Source: CAWGJC01 sp965276665
GTDB lineage: Bacteria > Pseudomonadota > Alphaproteobacteria > Acetobacterales > Acetobacteraceae
Length of the DNA stretch: 64,000 nt
Direction: 5' to 3'
NCBI GenBank assembly: GCA_965276665.1
Contig: OZ255620.1
Location: 4,898,001-4,962,000 of the forward strand
The stretch's first letter is position 1. Every line of letters starts with the position of its first letter. The notes beneath the pieces are model-generated. The model was not told the DNA's origin. It searched no databases and was given only the letters and a program-made list of their open reading frames with translations. This document shows positions 17,923 to 26,783 of this stretch, piece after piece. A program made the translations under genes and the position numbers.

Positions 17923-18543
17923 TTAGGCCTCGGCGAGGGCGGCGACGAGGCGGCGCGCCTTGTCGCCGACGGTCGTCGCGTCGTCGCCGGCTTTGTAGAT
18001 CGACGAGCCGATGCCGAAGCCGCTGGCGCCGGCCGCGCGCCAGGGTCCGAACGTGCCGGCTTCCATCCCGCCCACCGGCAGCAGCATCGTGCCCTTCGGC
18101 AGCACGGCGAGCAGCGCCCTTACCACCGCCGGGCTCGCCGCCTCGGCGGGAAACAGTTTCAACGCGTCCGCCCCCGCCTCGAGCAGCGAGAACGCTTCCG
18201 CCGGGGTGAAGAAGCCGGGAACCGCGAGCATCCCCCCCGTCTTGGCCGCGCGCACGATCTCGGGGGCTGCATGCGGCGTGACCGCGAGCCGGCCGCCGGC
18301 GGAGGCGACATCCGCCGCCTGCTCCGGGCGCATCAGCGTGCCGGCGCCGATCAGCAACCTTTCGCCAAACCGCCTAGCCAGGCGTTCGATGCTGCGCAGC
18401 GGCTCGGGCGAGTTGAACGGCACCTCGATGACGACGACGCCCGCCTCTTCCAGCGCCTCGCCGACGCTTTCCGCCTCCTCCGGCCGCACGCCGCGCAGGA
18501 TGGCGACCAGTGGGCAGCGATCGAGGTAATCCTTCAGCTCCAA
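17923..18543 (-). CDS. dgoA: 2-dehydro-3-deoxy-6-phosphogalactonate aldolase
   Basis: A 206-residue KDPG/KDPGal aldolase. It splits 2-keto-3-deoxy-6-phosphogalactonate into pyruvate and glyceraldehyde-3-phosphate. The catalytic Glu40 (VVVIEVPFNSPEP) and the Schiff-base Lys129 (DALKLFPAE) are in place, and GGM-type phosphate-binding glycines follow. No ATG fits; TTG at 18543 inside the end of dgoK is the likely start, giving a 10-base overlap. The dgoK neighbour supports the galactonate assignment over KDPG. Confidence 0.9.
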   Translation of the reverse strand: MELKDYLDRCPLVAILRGVRPEEAESVGEALEEAGVVVIEVPFNSPEPLRSIERLARRFGERLLIGAGTLMRPEQAADVASAGGRLAVTPHAAPEIVRAAKTGGMLAVPGFFTPAEAFSLLEAGADALKLFPAEAASPAVVRALLAVLPKGTMLLPVGGMEAGTFGPWRAAGASGFGIGSSIYKAGDDATTVGDKARRLVAALAEA

Positions 18544-19424
18544 TTCACATCCCTCCCGATGCGGGCGAGCCCGCGCGCGGCGGCGTCCTCGTCGCCGATG
18601 ATGGCGGTCCCGCCCACCGAGGCGATCGCCCGCGCATAGAGCGCGCAAAGCGGCGCCGCTCCGATCAGATGCACGCGCGCCGGATTTGCGGGCGCGGGGC
18701 CGGTGAGCGCGGCGCGGATCTCGTGGCCGATCAGCAGGCCGGACAGGTAGGAGCCGGATTCGCTCTCGCCGAGCCGGCCGGCGAGGCCGAGCGTGCGCAC
18801 TCCGAACAGATGATGCAGCAGGCCGCCCGGCTGGGCGGCGCGGGCGAGGCCGCGATCGAAGGCAGGCAGATCGGTCGGCCCCTCGCGCATCATCCGGCCG
18901 AGGATGGTGTGACCGGCAAGCGCCGCATAGGCTTCGCCGGTGAGATGCGTGGCGTAGCCGGCGATACGCGCCCGTTCGATCCGCACCCATTTGGAATGGC
19001 TGCCGGGCAGGCAAAGCAGCCCGGATTCGCCGACCGCATCCAGCATGCCGGCGATCTGCGTCTCCTCGCCGCGCATCACCTCGGGCACGTCCGATTCGTC
19101 CGAGCCGGCGATGCCCGGCACCAGGCGGATCACCGCGCCCTCGAAGGGAATTGCGGTGAGGCCGGTGGCGAGCTCCTCGATCCCGGCGGGGCAGGGGAGA
19201 TAGGGTGCCTCCACCCAGCCCTGGCGGCTGCCGATCATGCCGGCGAGCAGCACGCGATCCTCGCCCTGTGCGAGCCAGGGGCCGACCTCCTCGCGCAGCG
19301 CCGCGGCGAAATCCCCCTCCACCGCGAGAATGCCCCGCTTGCCGCTGCGCCTGGCCTGCACCGCGCCATCCGCGCCGAGCCGGAACGCCCGGAAACTCGT
19401 AGTGCCCCAATCGACGCCGATCAT
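18534..19424 (-). CDS. dgoK: 2-dehydro-3-deoxygalactonokinase
   Basis: A 296-residue sugar-acid kinase. It phosphorylates 2-keto-3-deoxygalactonate for the aldolase encoded next. The start MIGVDWGTTSFRAFRL is the DgoK ATP-binding motif, and LLAGMIGSRQGWVEAPYLPCP and LPGSHSKWV are diagnostic. ATG 19424 was chosen because a longer frame upstream is low-complexity. No galactonate dehydratase (dgoD) or transporter lies in the window. Confidence 0.93.
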   Translation of the reverse strand: MIGVDWGTTSFRAFRLGADGAVQARRSGKRGILAVEGDFAAALREEVGPWLAQGEDRVLLAGMIGSRQGWVEAPYLPCPAGIEELATGLTAIPFEGAVIRLVPGIAGSDESDVPEVMRGEETQIAGMLDAVGESGLLCLPGSHSKWVRIERARIAGYATHLTGEAYAALAGHTILGRMMREGPTDLPAFDRGLARAAQPGGLLHHLFGVRTLGLAGRLGESESGSYLSGLLIGHEIRAALTGPAPANPARVHLIGAAPLCALYARAIASVGGTAIIGDEDAAARGLARIGRDVNWS

Positions 19425-19500
19425 CCGCCGGCCGGCCTCCCTACTATTCCGCCTGTATGGCACTGGCCGGCCGAGGCCGCCACCGCGCGAGGCCGCAGAG

Positions 19501-19528
19501 GTCAAGCCGCCCTGGTCAAGCCGCCCTG
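19501..19528. repeat. Tandem 14-bp direct repeat (two copies)
   Basis: GTCAAGCCGCCCTG occurs twice head to tail between dgoK and the small membrane-protein gene. No function is apparent. Confidence 0.6.
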
Positions 19529-19570
19529 GCCAACTTGACGAGATCGAGGCACGGGGCCCACGTCCCAGAC

Positions 19571-19903
19571 ATGGCTTACTCCCCGCGCCCCAGCTCGCCC
19601 CGACCTGGTAGGACGAACCCTGGCTCGCCCTACCCTGGGCGGCCACCCGCACCGACCCTCGATCTTCGCCCCGATGGTAGCTTCGCGCCGCGCAATCCGC
19701 GTCGGCCGGGCCCGGCGATCCCCTGGCCGGTGCGGATCGGGCTGATCGCCGGCATGCTGGCCCTGGGCGCCGCGGCGATCGCCGGCGCCGCCCTCGCGCT
19801 CTGGGTGGCGCTGATGCTGCTGCCGGTGATCGCGGTCGCCCTGGTCGTGGCCTGGATCGCCTTCCGCGTCCAGATCTGGCGCGTACAGCGCTCGCGCCGC
19901 TAG
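19571..19903 (+). CDS. Small membrane protein with proline-rich N-terminus, unknown
   Basis: A 110-residue protein. The first 45 residues are rich in Pro, Arg and Ser; two hydrophobic segments follow (about residues 55-75 and 78-97), and the tail is basic (WRVQRSRR). ATG 19571 is preferred; longer frames upstream overlap the tandem repeat. I recognise no family. It is transcribed divergently from dgoK. Confidence 0.55.
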   Translation: MAYSPRPSSPRPGRTNPGSPYPGRPPAPTLDLRPDGSFAPRNPRRPGPAIPWPVRIGLIAGMLALGAAAIAGAALALWVALMLLPVIAVALVVAWIAFRVQIWRVQRSRR

Positions 19904-20028
19904 GGTGAAAACCCAACCGAGAGCCGCCGGTTCGATCCAAAGGAGCTCTTCAGGAGCTATGCCATAGCGGCGGGAAATCACGGCTGCGACACGAATTGGA
20001 CCAGGTCGACTGAAAATCAGCTTAGAGG

Positions 20029-21090
20029 TCAACATTCCAGGCTATGGACTATGGCTGCGAGCAGTCGCTCCGTTTCACCGCTTTTCCCCACGGTTATTCG
20101 GAGATACTCGGCGATCCGCGGCGCGGCGAAATGCCGAACCAGCACCTGCCGCTCGCGAAGTGCCGCAGCCAGCTCGGCGCCGCCATGGGCCGGGTGGCGT
20201 GCGAAGACGAAGTTTGCTGCCGAAGGCAGCACATCGAAACCGAGCCGCGACAGTTCCCGGGTCATGCGGGCCCTTTCTTCCATCACCATGGAACGGGTAC
20301 GCTGGAAATGCGCCTCGTCCTCCAAGGCGGCGATCGCACCGGCCTGGGCCAGGCGGCCGAGCGGGTAGGAATTGAAGCTGTCCTTGACTCGGATCAGCGC
20401 CTCAATCAGCCCGGCATCACCGATCGCGTAGCCAACGCGCAAGCCGGCCAGGGCTCGCGACTTCGACATGGTTTGGACCACGAGCAGGTTTGGATAGGAA
20501 GAAACCAAGGGGATGGCGGTTTCTGCGCCGAAGTCGACATAGGCCTCGTCCACGATGACGGGCTGCTCAGGATGCGAGGCCAACAGCGCCGCGATCTCTG
20601 CCCGGCTCAGCGCGATGCCGGTGGGAGCATTCGGATTCGGAACGATGATGGCTCCGCCGGGCCGCGAGTAATCTGCGATGCGGATGTGCAAAGATGCGTC
20701 GAGCGGGACCGCGTCCGAATGAATGCCGAACAGGCGGCAATACGCGGGGTAGAAGCCGTATGTGATATCGGGGAAGAGAAGCGGCGCGTTCTGATTGAGC
20801 AGAGCGACAAACGAATGCGCAAGTACCTCATCCGAGCCGTTGCCGACAAAGACCTGATCAGGCCGGACGCCGTGATAGCTGGCCAGGGCATGCCGCAAGC
20901 CGGTCGCCTCCGGGTCCGGGTAAAGGCGCAGCGTCTCGGCGGATTCGGCACGGATTGCGTCCAGAACGTGCGGAGACGGTTCGAAAGGGCTCTCATTCGT
21001 GTTGAGCTTGACCACATCCGGCGCGCCGGGCTGCTCGCCCGGCACATATGGGTGCAGGTCGTGCACCAGCCGGCTCCAGAACCGGCTCAT
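20029..21090 (-). CDS. hisC: Histidinol-phosphate aminotransferase
   Basis: A 353-residue PLP-dependent fold-type I aminotransferase of the HisC family, acting in histidine biosynthesis or as an aromatic aminotransferase. The PLP lysine is in TMSKSRALAGLRVG. KLNTNESPFEPSP, VGNGSDEVLAHSF, PNPNAPTG and VDEAYVDF are HisC landmarks. ATG 21090 (MSRFWSRLVHDLHPYVPGEQPG) gives the usual length. It stands alone and looks less GC-rich than its neighbours, so it could be a transferred or secondary HisC paralogue. Confidence 0.9.
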   Translation of the reverse strand: MSRFWSRLVHDLHPYVPGEQPGAPDVVKLNTNESPFEPSPHVLDAIRAESAETLRLYPDPEATGLRHALASYHGVRPDQVFVGNGSDEVLAHSFVALLNQNAPLLFPDITYGFYPAYCRLFGIHSDAVPLDASLHIRIADYSRPGGAIIVPNPNAPTGIALSRAEIAALLASHPEQPVIVDEAYVDFGAETAIPLVSSYPNLLVVQTMSKSRALAGLRVGYAIGDAGLIEALIRVKDSFNSYPLGRLAQAGAIAALEDEAHFQRTRSMVMEERARMTRELSRLGFDVLPSAANFVFARHPAHGGAELAAALRERQVLVRHFAAPRIAEYLRITVGKSGETERLLAAIVHSLEC

Positions 21091-21249
21091 GCGATGCGCC
21101 AGACGCTCATGGTGAAGGCTCCGCATTCGGTGATAAGTGCAGTTCTACCTCGTCTGCGGTCTCGCCCAACGTGGCAAGGGACTGGATCGATCATCTCGCA
21201 AGCCGGCCAAGGTCCGCTGTCCACCAGTTCCGGCGGTTCCGATCCGGTT

Positions 21250-22257
21250 TCACCCTAAGCCGAACGCCTCCGCGAGAAGCGCGTAGGAGCGGCGGCGCGC
21301 CATCTGGTCGTGTGTCGCGGTCAGCACCGCGATCTCCTCGACGCCGAATGCCGCCGCCAGCGCGCGCAGCTTCTCCGCGACGGCCTCGGCCGTGCCGATG
21401 ATCGCCCGTTCCCGCTGCCGGTCGCGCTTGGCCTGCTCCGCCGGCGTCGCGTCGAACGAGGAGACCTCCTCGGGCGTGGGCAAGGGCGCGTATTTTCCGC
21501 GATCCCGCCATAGTCGGGCCAGCGCGCGCGAGCCGTAGAGGCGTTCCGCCTCCGCCGTGCTCTCCGCCGCCAGCGCCCATACGGTGAGCGCGGGTTCCGG
21601 CGCGGCATGCGCGGCGCTCGGCCGGTAAGTATCGCGGTACAGGCTGATCGCCTCCGCGGCGCCCTGACCGTCGGTGATGAAATGCGCAAAGCAATAGGGC
21701 AGCCCGAAATAGGCGGCGACCTGCGCGCCGTAATCCGAGCTGCCGAGAATCCAAATTTCAGGCTCGCCAGGACCCGCGGGCGCAGCCACGATGTCGCGGA
21801 ACGGATGATTGTCGGCGAGCTTCCTGCCACCGAGCCAGGCGATCAGGTCGCGCACCTGGGCGGGGAACTGGTCCGCCGCGGTGGCGGCGTTCGGGTTGAG
21901 CGCATAGGCGGTCAGCCCGTCGGACCCCGGCGCGCGTCCCAGCCCGAGATCGATCCGCCCGGGCGCGATCGCCTCCAGCACTCGGAATTGCTCGGCGACC
22001 TTCAGCGTCGCGTAATGCGGCAGCATCACCCCGGCGCTGCCCACCCGGATGCGGGTGGTGGTGGCCGCGATCGCGGCGATCAGCACCTCGGGCGCCGAGC
22101 CGGCGATCGAACCCGAATTATGGTGCTCGGCCACCCAGTAGCGATGATAGCCGAGCGTCTCGCAATGCCGGGCCAGCGCCAGGCTCTCGCGGATCGCGGC
22201 ATCCGGCGACATGCCGCTCACGATCGGGGACTGGTCGAGCACGGAAAGACGCAGCAT
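21250..22257 (-). CDS. LLM-class flavin-dependent oxidoreductase
   Basis: A 335-residue luciferase-like monooxygenase with a TIM-barrel fold. The start LRLSVLDQSPIVSGMSPDAAI and the blocks RYWVAEHHNSGSIAGSAPEVLIA, GSAGVMLPHYATLKVAEQFRVLEAIAPGRIDLGLGRAPGSD are those of the MsnO8-type subfamily. FMN-dependent oxidation is expected; the substrate cannot be told from sequence. It lies 14 bases downstream of ugd on the same strand, so the two may be cotranscribed. Confidence 0.9.
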   Translation of the reverse strand: MLRLSVLDQSPIVSGMSPDAAIRESLALARHCETLGYHRYWVAEHHNSGSIAGSAPEVLIAAIAATTTRIRVGSAGVMLPHYATLKVAEQFRVLEAIAPGRIDLGLGRAPGSDGLTAYALNPNAATAADQFPAQVRDLIAWLGGRKLADNHPFRDIVAAPAGPGEPEIWILGSSDYGAQVAAYFGLPYCFAHFITDGQGAAEAISLYRDTYRPSAAHAAPEPALTVWALAAESTAEAERLYGSRALARLWRDRGKYAPLPTPEEVSSFDATPAEQAKRDRQRERAIIGTAEAVAEKLRALAAAFGVEEIAVLTATHDQMARRRSYALLAEAFGLG

Positions 22258-22271
22258 GGCGGCGCTTCTGC

Positions 22272-23585
22272 CTAGACGGGCGGCCGCCCGATCGAATGAT
22301 AGGAGATGCCGGCCTGCCGCATCGCCACCGGATCATAGACGTTGCGGAGATCGACGACGACCCGGCCGCGCATCGCGCCCTGCAGCGCCGCTGGCGAGAG
22401 CGCGCGGAAATCGTTCCATTCGGTGACGAGCACCACAGCATCCGCGCCGCGCATCGCCTCTGGCGCATCGGCGCAATAGATCACCTCATCGGGCAGCAGC
22501 GGGCGCGCCTGCTCCATCCCGGCCGGGTCGAAGGCGCGGATTGCCGCCCCTTCGGCAACCAGGCGGCGGATGATCGGCACGGCGGCGGAATCGCGCATGT
22601 CGTCGGTTTCCGGCTTGAAGGTGAGGCCGAGCACCGCGATCACCTTGTCCCGCACCGAGCCGCCGCAGGCCGCGATGACGCGGTCCGCCATGCCGGCCAT
22701 CCGCGCCTCGTTCACCGCGACCACGTTCTCGACCAGTCGCGATGGCGCGCCGGCATCCTGCGCGATCCGCATCAGCGCGAGCGTATCCTTCGGGAAGCAC
22801 GAGCCGCCGAAGCCCGGGCCGGGATGGAGGAATTTCCGCCCGATCCGTCCGTCGAGCCCGATGCCGCGCGCGACATCGTGCACATCGGCGCCGACGCGCT
22901 CGCAGAGATCCGCCATCTCGTTGATGAACGTCACCTTCATCGCCAGGAAGGAATTGGCGGCGTATTTGATGAGCTCGGCGGTCTCGATGGCGGTAAAGAC
23001 GATCGGCGTCTCGATCAGGTAGAGCGGCCGGTAGAGCCGGCGCAGAACCTCGCGCGCCCGGTCGCTGGCGGTGCCGATCACCACGCGGTCCGGGCGCATG
23101 AAATCGCCGATCGCGCTGCCCTCGCGCAGGAATTCCGGGTTCGAGGCGATGTCGAATTCGAGATCCGGCCGCGCCGCGCGCACGATCTCGCCGATCCGCC
23201 GCCCGGTGCCGACCGGAACGGTCGATTTGGTGATGATGACCGCATAATCGGTCAGCGCATGCGCGACCTGCTCGGCGGCGGCATGGACGTAGGTCAAATC
23301 GGCATGGCCGTCGCCCCGGCGCGACGGCGTGCCGACGGCGATGAACACCGCCTCCGCGCCCTGCACCGCGTCGCGCAGGTCACCGCCGAAGCGCAGCCGC
23401 CCGGCCGCCGCATTCTCCGCCACCAACCGGTCGAGTCCCGGCTCGTAGATCGGGATGCGGCCCGCCTGCAGGGCCGAGAGCTTCGCGGGATCGGTCTCGA
23501 CCACCGCCACCTCGACGCCGAAATCGGCGAAACAGGCGGCGGAGACGAGGCCAACATAGCCGCCGCCGATCATCGCAATGCGCAC
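22272..23585 (-). CDS. ugd: UDP-glucose 6-dehydrogenase
   Basis: A 437-residue enzyme that oxidises UDP-glucose to UDP-glucuronate for surface polysaccharides. The N-terminal Rossmann motif is MIGGGYVGLVSAACFADFG. The catalytic cysteine lies in HPGPGFGGSCFPKD and a typical ALIKYAANSFLAMKVTFINEMADL helix precedes it. I chose GTG 23585 (VRIAMIGGGYVG); the longer frame from 23675 adds a proline-rich leader unlike the family. Confidence 0.93.
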   Translation of the reverse strand: MRIAMIGGGYVGLVSAACFADFGVEVAVVETDPAKLSALQAGRIPIYEPGLDRLVAENAAAGRLRFGGDLRDAVQGAEAVFIAVGTPSRRGDGHADLTYVHAAAEQVAHALTDYAVIITKSTVPVGTGRRIGEIVRAARPDLEFDIASNPEFLREGSAIGDFMRPDRVVIGTASDRAREVLRRLYRPLYLIETPIVFTAIETAELIKYAANSFLAMKVTFINEMADLCERVGADVHDVARGIGLDGRIGRKFLHPGPGFGGSCFPKDTLALMRIAQDAGAPSRLVENVVAVNEARMAGMADRVIAACGGSVRDKVIAVLGLTFKPETDDMRDSAAVPIIRRLVAEGAAIRAFDPAGMEQARPLLPDEVIYCADAPEAMRGADAVVLVTEWNDFRALSPAALQGAMRGRVVVDLRNVYDPVAMRQAGISYHSIGRPPV

Positions 23586-23730
23586 GCAGGAGGGCTCCGG
23601 TTCAGGGGCGGCGGAATTCACCACGTGGGGCGGGGCGCGGCAAGGGAGGTAGGCCGTCCGAGCCATTCCGGGCACAGCACGGCCTGCATGAGAACGTTTT
23701 ATCCGGAAGTATCCCTATCCGGACGAGCAA

Positions 23731-23789
23731 TGTTACAAACGCGCCATTCCGGTTATTTCGTCATGTAACAGAACCGGAAAGTTTACATG
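23731..23789. promoter_or_regulatory. Interleaved inverted repeats overlapping the cupin start
   Basis: Three inverted pairs share about 60 bases: TGTTACA (23731-23737) with TGTAACA (23764-23770), TTCCGGTT (23747-23754) with AACCGGAA (23772-23779), and CATGTAA (23762-23768) with TTACATG (23783-23789). The last arm includes the cupin ATG at 23787. Two TATCCGGA direct repeats lie just upstream. The arrangement suits a regulator-binding region or alternative RNA folds in the leader. Confidence 0.5.
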
Positions 23790-24206
23790 TCCGCCATGTC
23801 TCCCATCGTTGTCTCCTCCACGGATGTTGGCCTGAACGCGGCGCCGATCGAGCCGAGCTGGGTGTTGGAAGGCGCGCCGAGGGCCCGCTGTCAGACCCTT
23901 GCCGTCAGCAAGGACCGCACGGCGCGCACGGTCGTATGGGATTGCACGCCGGGCCGGTTCAATTGGCACTACGCGTCGGACGAGACGATCCATCTCATCG
24001 AAGGTGAGGTCACGATCACCGACCAGCAGGGAACCCGGCAGGTGCGCGCTGGCGACATGGTGTTCTTCCCCGCCGGCAGCCGTGCCGAATGGCACGTGCA
24101 GAGCCCGGTGCGGAAGATCGCCTTTCTGCGCACGCCGCTGCCGAAGCCGGTCGGGTTCTGCGTGCGGGCCTGGAGCCGCTTCTTCGCAAAGGGGGGCGGC
24201 CTGTAA
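23787..24206 (+). CDS. Cupin-domain protein
   Basis: A 139-residue single-domain protein of the cupin_3 (DUF861/EutQ-like) type. Typical strands are WDCTPGRFNWHYASDETIHLIEGEVTITDQQG and VRAGDMVFFPAGSRAEWHV. The first motif keeps His and Glu but with changed spacing, so a metal site is possible and not certain. The ATG lies inside an inverted repeat. It is divergent from ugd and followed by an IS5 remnant. No specific function can be given. Confidence 0.85.
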   Translation: MSAMSPIVVSSTDVGLNAAPIEPSWVLEGAPRARCQTLAVSKDRTARTVVWDCTPGRFNWHYASDETIHLIEGEVTITDQQGTRQVRAGDMVFFPAGSRAEWHVQSPVRKIAFLRTPLPKPVGFCVRAWSRFFAKGGGL

Positions 24207-24317
24207 AGCCTGTTCGTAAACGCGGTCTGGCGTCGTCTGACGCATTTTCCCGGTGCTCCGGTGTTCACGGCCGAGACGGCCATTCACTCCGGTGCTCGGA
24301 AATCATGCCAGCTGGCA

Positions 24318-24612
24318 GCCTAGGCTCAGGACTCATTGATGATCCAAGAGATGATGGTTGCGGCGATGCAGATGGCCGAGAAGAAGGTGTGGGCGCATCG
24401 ATCGTAGCGGGTGGCGATGCGGCGCCAATCCTTGAGCTTGGAAAAGAGGTTCTCGATCTTGTGGCGTTGGCGGTAGTGGGCCTTGTCGTAGGCGAAGGGG
24501 GATTTTTCGGCTTTTGGTCGACGGGATGCAGGGCTCGATGCCCTCGTCGGTCAGGGCCTGCCGGAACGCTGCGCTGTCATAGCCGCGGTCGGCCGAGTCA
24601 TCCGGCGTGGCT
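24318..24612 (-). mobile_element. IS5-family transposase remnant (C-terminal part, frameshifted)
   Basis: The minus strand reads ADRGYDSAAFRQALTDEGIEPCIP, then after a frameshift AYDKAHYRQRHKIENLFSKLKDW and RCAHTFFSAICIAATII to a stop at 24326-24328. This is the conserved end of IS5/IS427-type transposases. The terminal sequence at 24318-24334 matches the outer end of the second IS5 element (43124-43140, reverse complement) at 15 of 17 bases. The N-terminal half is gone; bases 24613-24830 hold nothing I can assign. Confidence 0.8.
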
Positions 24613-24830
24613 TTCGATAACCGGCGCGGAGCATTCTCAAACGGGCTCTAAGAAAAGGCCAGCGTCAGCCTATCCGGCGGCGCCCCTTGCGGTCCGGACG
24701 GCCGGATACTCGAGCAGCGGCGGCGGCCCTTCGGCAGAGCCTGCGTTCCGGCGCAAGGACGCCGCCAGTGAAAACTGCGCCAGGACGCCTTCGGATGAGG
24801 CGCGTTTGGCCAGCGCGTTCGGACGATTCC

Positions 24831-25262
24831 CTAACGGGTGAGGGTGCGGTGCCGGCGCAAGCCGGCCTCGTCGAGCTCGGCCTGGACCTTGCGGGCGCGC
24901 TCGGTCTCCCGTTCGTCGCGCTTCTTCTCGATCAGCTTCTCGACCGCCTCGACTCCGGCGCGGGCTTGCGCGAGCGCGGCGCGGGCTTCCGCCGTCGCCA
25001 CGCCGGCGCGCTCCTGCGCCGCACGCGCCTCCGCCGCGCGCCGCCGCGCGCCCGGCAGCCAGGCGGCGAACGCCTCGACATCCGCATCCTCCGTCGCCAA
25101 ATCGGTCGCTGCCACGGTCTCGCGCGCGATGGCTTGATCGGCCGCGGCCGCCTCCTGCGCCGCCCGATCCTCGACCGCAAGGCACTCGGCAAAATCCCGC
25201 CGTGCTCCCTCCACCGTCATCTCCCGCAACTTCAGCAATGCGGGCAGCGAATCATGCGCCAT
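24831..25262 (-). CDS. fliJ: FliJ-type flagellar export chaperone
   Basis: A 143-residue protein that is nearly all helical, with a long coiled coil rich in Ala, Glu and Arg, as FliJ is. FliJ sits in the FliI ring and helps deliver flagellar export substrates. Sequence conservation in the family is low; the call rests on size, coiled coil, the start MAHDSLPALLKLREMTVEGARRDFAE and its place directly after fliI (two bases). Confidence 0.82.
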   Translation of the reverse strand: MAHDSLPALLKLREMTVEGARRDFAECLAVEDRAAQEAAAADQAIARETVAATDLATEDADVEAFAAWLPGARRRAAEARAAQERAGVATAEARAALAQARAGVEAVEKLIEKKRDERETERARKVQAELDEAGLRRHRTLTR

Positions 25263-25264
25263 GC

Positions 25265-26620
25265 TCAGCCCTCCATCGCCTCGCGCAGGCGCGCGAAGCT
25301 GATCTCGAGATTGGTCGCCTCATGCCGCCCCTGGCGCAGCACCGCTTCGATACGCAGCGCCAGCTTCACCGCCTCGTCGACTTTCGGGTCGGAGCCGGCG
25401 CGGTAGGCTCCGAGCCGGACCAGATCGGCCATCTCGGCATGCAGGGCCAGGATCGCCCGCGCCCGGAGCGTCAGCGCCCGCTCGGTCTCGTCGAGGCAGC
25501 CCGGCACCGAGCGCGACAGCGTGCGCAGCACGTCGACCGCCGGATATCGGCCGCCCTCGCCGATCCGGCGGTCGAGAATCACATGGCCATCGAGAATGCC
25601 GCGCACCGCATCGGCAACCGGCTCGTTATGGTCGTCGCCCTCGACGAGAACGGTGAACAGAGCGGTGATATGCCCGGCCCGCCCGTCCGGCAGCACCGGA
25701 CCCGGACCGGCGCGCTCCAGCAGGCGGGGCAACTCGGCGAACACGCTCGGCGGGTAGCCGCGTGTCGCCGGCGGCTCGCCCGCGGAAAGCCCGATCTCGC
25801 GCAGCGCGGCGCAGAATCGGGTGACGCTGTCCATCATCAGCAGCACGGATTTGCCCTGGTCGCGGAAATGCTCGGCGATCGTCATCGCGGCGTACCCGGC
25901 TTCCCGCCGCATCAAGGGGGCAGTGTCCGAGGTCGCGATCACGACGACGGAGCGGGCGAGGCCCTCCGGCCCGAGATCGTCCTCGATGAACTCGCGCACC
26001 TCGCGGCCGCGTTCGCCGACCAGCGAGAGCACGGCGACGTCGCAATCGGTCTGGCGCGCGAGCATCGAGAGCAGCGTCGATTTGCCGACGCCCGACCCCG
26101 CGAACAGGCCGAGGCGCTGGCCCTGGCGGCAGGTCGCGAAGGCGTTGAGCACCCTGACCCCGAGATCGATGCGCGGCCCGAGCCGCGCGCGCAGGGTCGC
26201 CTCCGGCGGGTCGGCGCGCACCGGCCGCGGCACCGGCCCGCGCGGCAGCGCGCCGCGGCCGTCCATTGGCCGGCCGACCGGGTCCACCACGCGGCCGAGC
26301 CAGCCCTCGCTGACCGCGAGACGCCCGCCTTGCATGCCGGCGAGATCGGCGGCCGCACCCGGGCCCAGACCGTCGACCGCCCCGAACACCATCGCGCAGG
26401 CGCGGTCCGACCGGAAGCCGACGATCTCCGCCTGTACCATCCGTCCGTCGCGGGCGATCACCTCAAGGCGATCACCCACTGAGAGATGCTGCGAAAGCCC
26501 GACCACCTCGATCGACAGCCCCGAGACGGAGGCCACCTCACCGCCAAGCGCCAGCGGTGGCAGGGCGGCGAGCGTCTGGCGCGCCGATGCGAGGCGCTCG
26601 GGCAGAGAGGTGTGTCTCAT
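25265..26620 (-). CDS. fliI: FliI, flagellum-specific ATPase of the export apparatus
   Basis: A 451-residue F1-beta-like ATPase. Walker A is GSGVGKST at residues 175-182, followed by DCDVAVLSLVGERGREVREF, VVVIATSDTAPLMRREA and SVLLMMDSVTRFCAALREIGLSAGEPPATRGYPPSVF, which mark FliI among the rotary-type ATPases. It powers unfolding and docking of flagellar proteins at the inner membrane. It leads a fliI-fliJ operon and is divergent from ctrA, a known controller of flagellar genes in alphaproteobacteria. Confidence 0.95.
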   Translation of the reverse strand: MRHTSLPERLASARQTLAALPPLALGGEVASVSGLSIEVVGLSQHLSVGDRLEVIARDGRMVQAEIVGFRSDRACAMVFGAVDGLGPGAAADLAGMQGGRLAVSEGWLGRVVDPVGRPMDGRGALPRGPVPRPVRADPPEATLRARLGPRIDLGVRVLNAFATCRQGQRLGLFAGSGVGKSTLLSMLARQTDCDVAVLSLVGERGREVREFIEDDLGPEGLARSVVVIATSDTAPLMRREAGYAAMTIAEHFRDQGKSVLLMMDSVTRFCAALREIGLSAGEPPATRGYPPSVFAELPRLLERAGPGPVLPDGRAGHITALFTVLVEGDDHNEPVADAVRGILDGHVILDRRIGEGGRYPAVDVLRTLSRSVPGCLDETERALTLRARAILALHAEMADLVRLGAYRAGSDPKVDEAVKLALRIEAVLRQGRHEATNLEISFARLREAMEG

Positions 26621-26783
26621 TTTGAGAGATTATCCCTAGGTCCGTAAACCTGCCAAACGGGTTGTGAAATCACGTTGTAGAGCGTCCTTCCACGCGAAAA
26701 ATGCATCCATAAGGTGAAAATTTTGTAGACGTATACACGCTATGGTGGTAAATCTATGTCACCGATTGAGAGGGAAAAACCCA

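Noticed and set aside
19502..20035. A minus-strand frame of 177 codons between dgoK and hisC
   Set aside because: Its first 40 codons look protein-like, but the rest is antisense to the small membrane-protein gene and no family or start signal supports it.
24670..25185. A minus-strand frame of 171 codons overlapping fliJ
   Set aside because: An Arg/Gly-rich shadow of fliJ in another frame.
26621..26783. CtrA or CcrM sites in the ctrA promoter
   Set aside because: I looked for GANTC and TTAA-N7-TTAA in this gap and found no convincing match.
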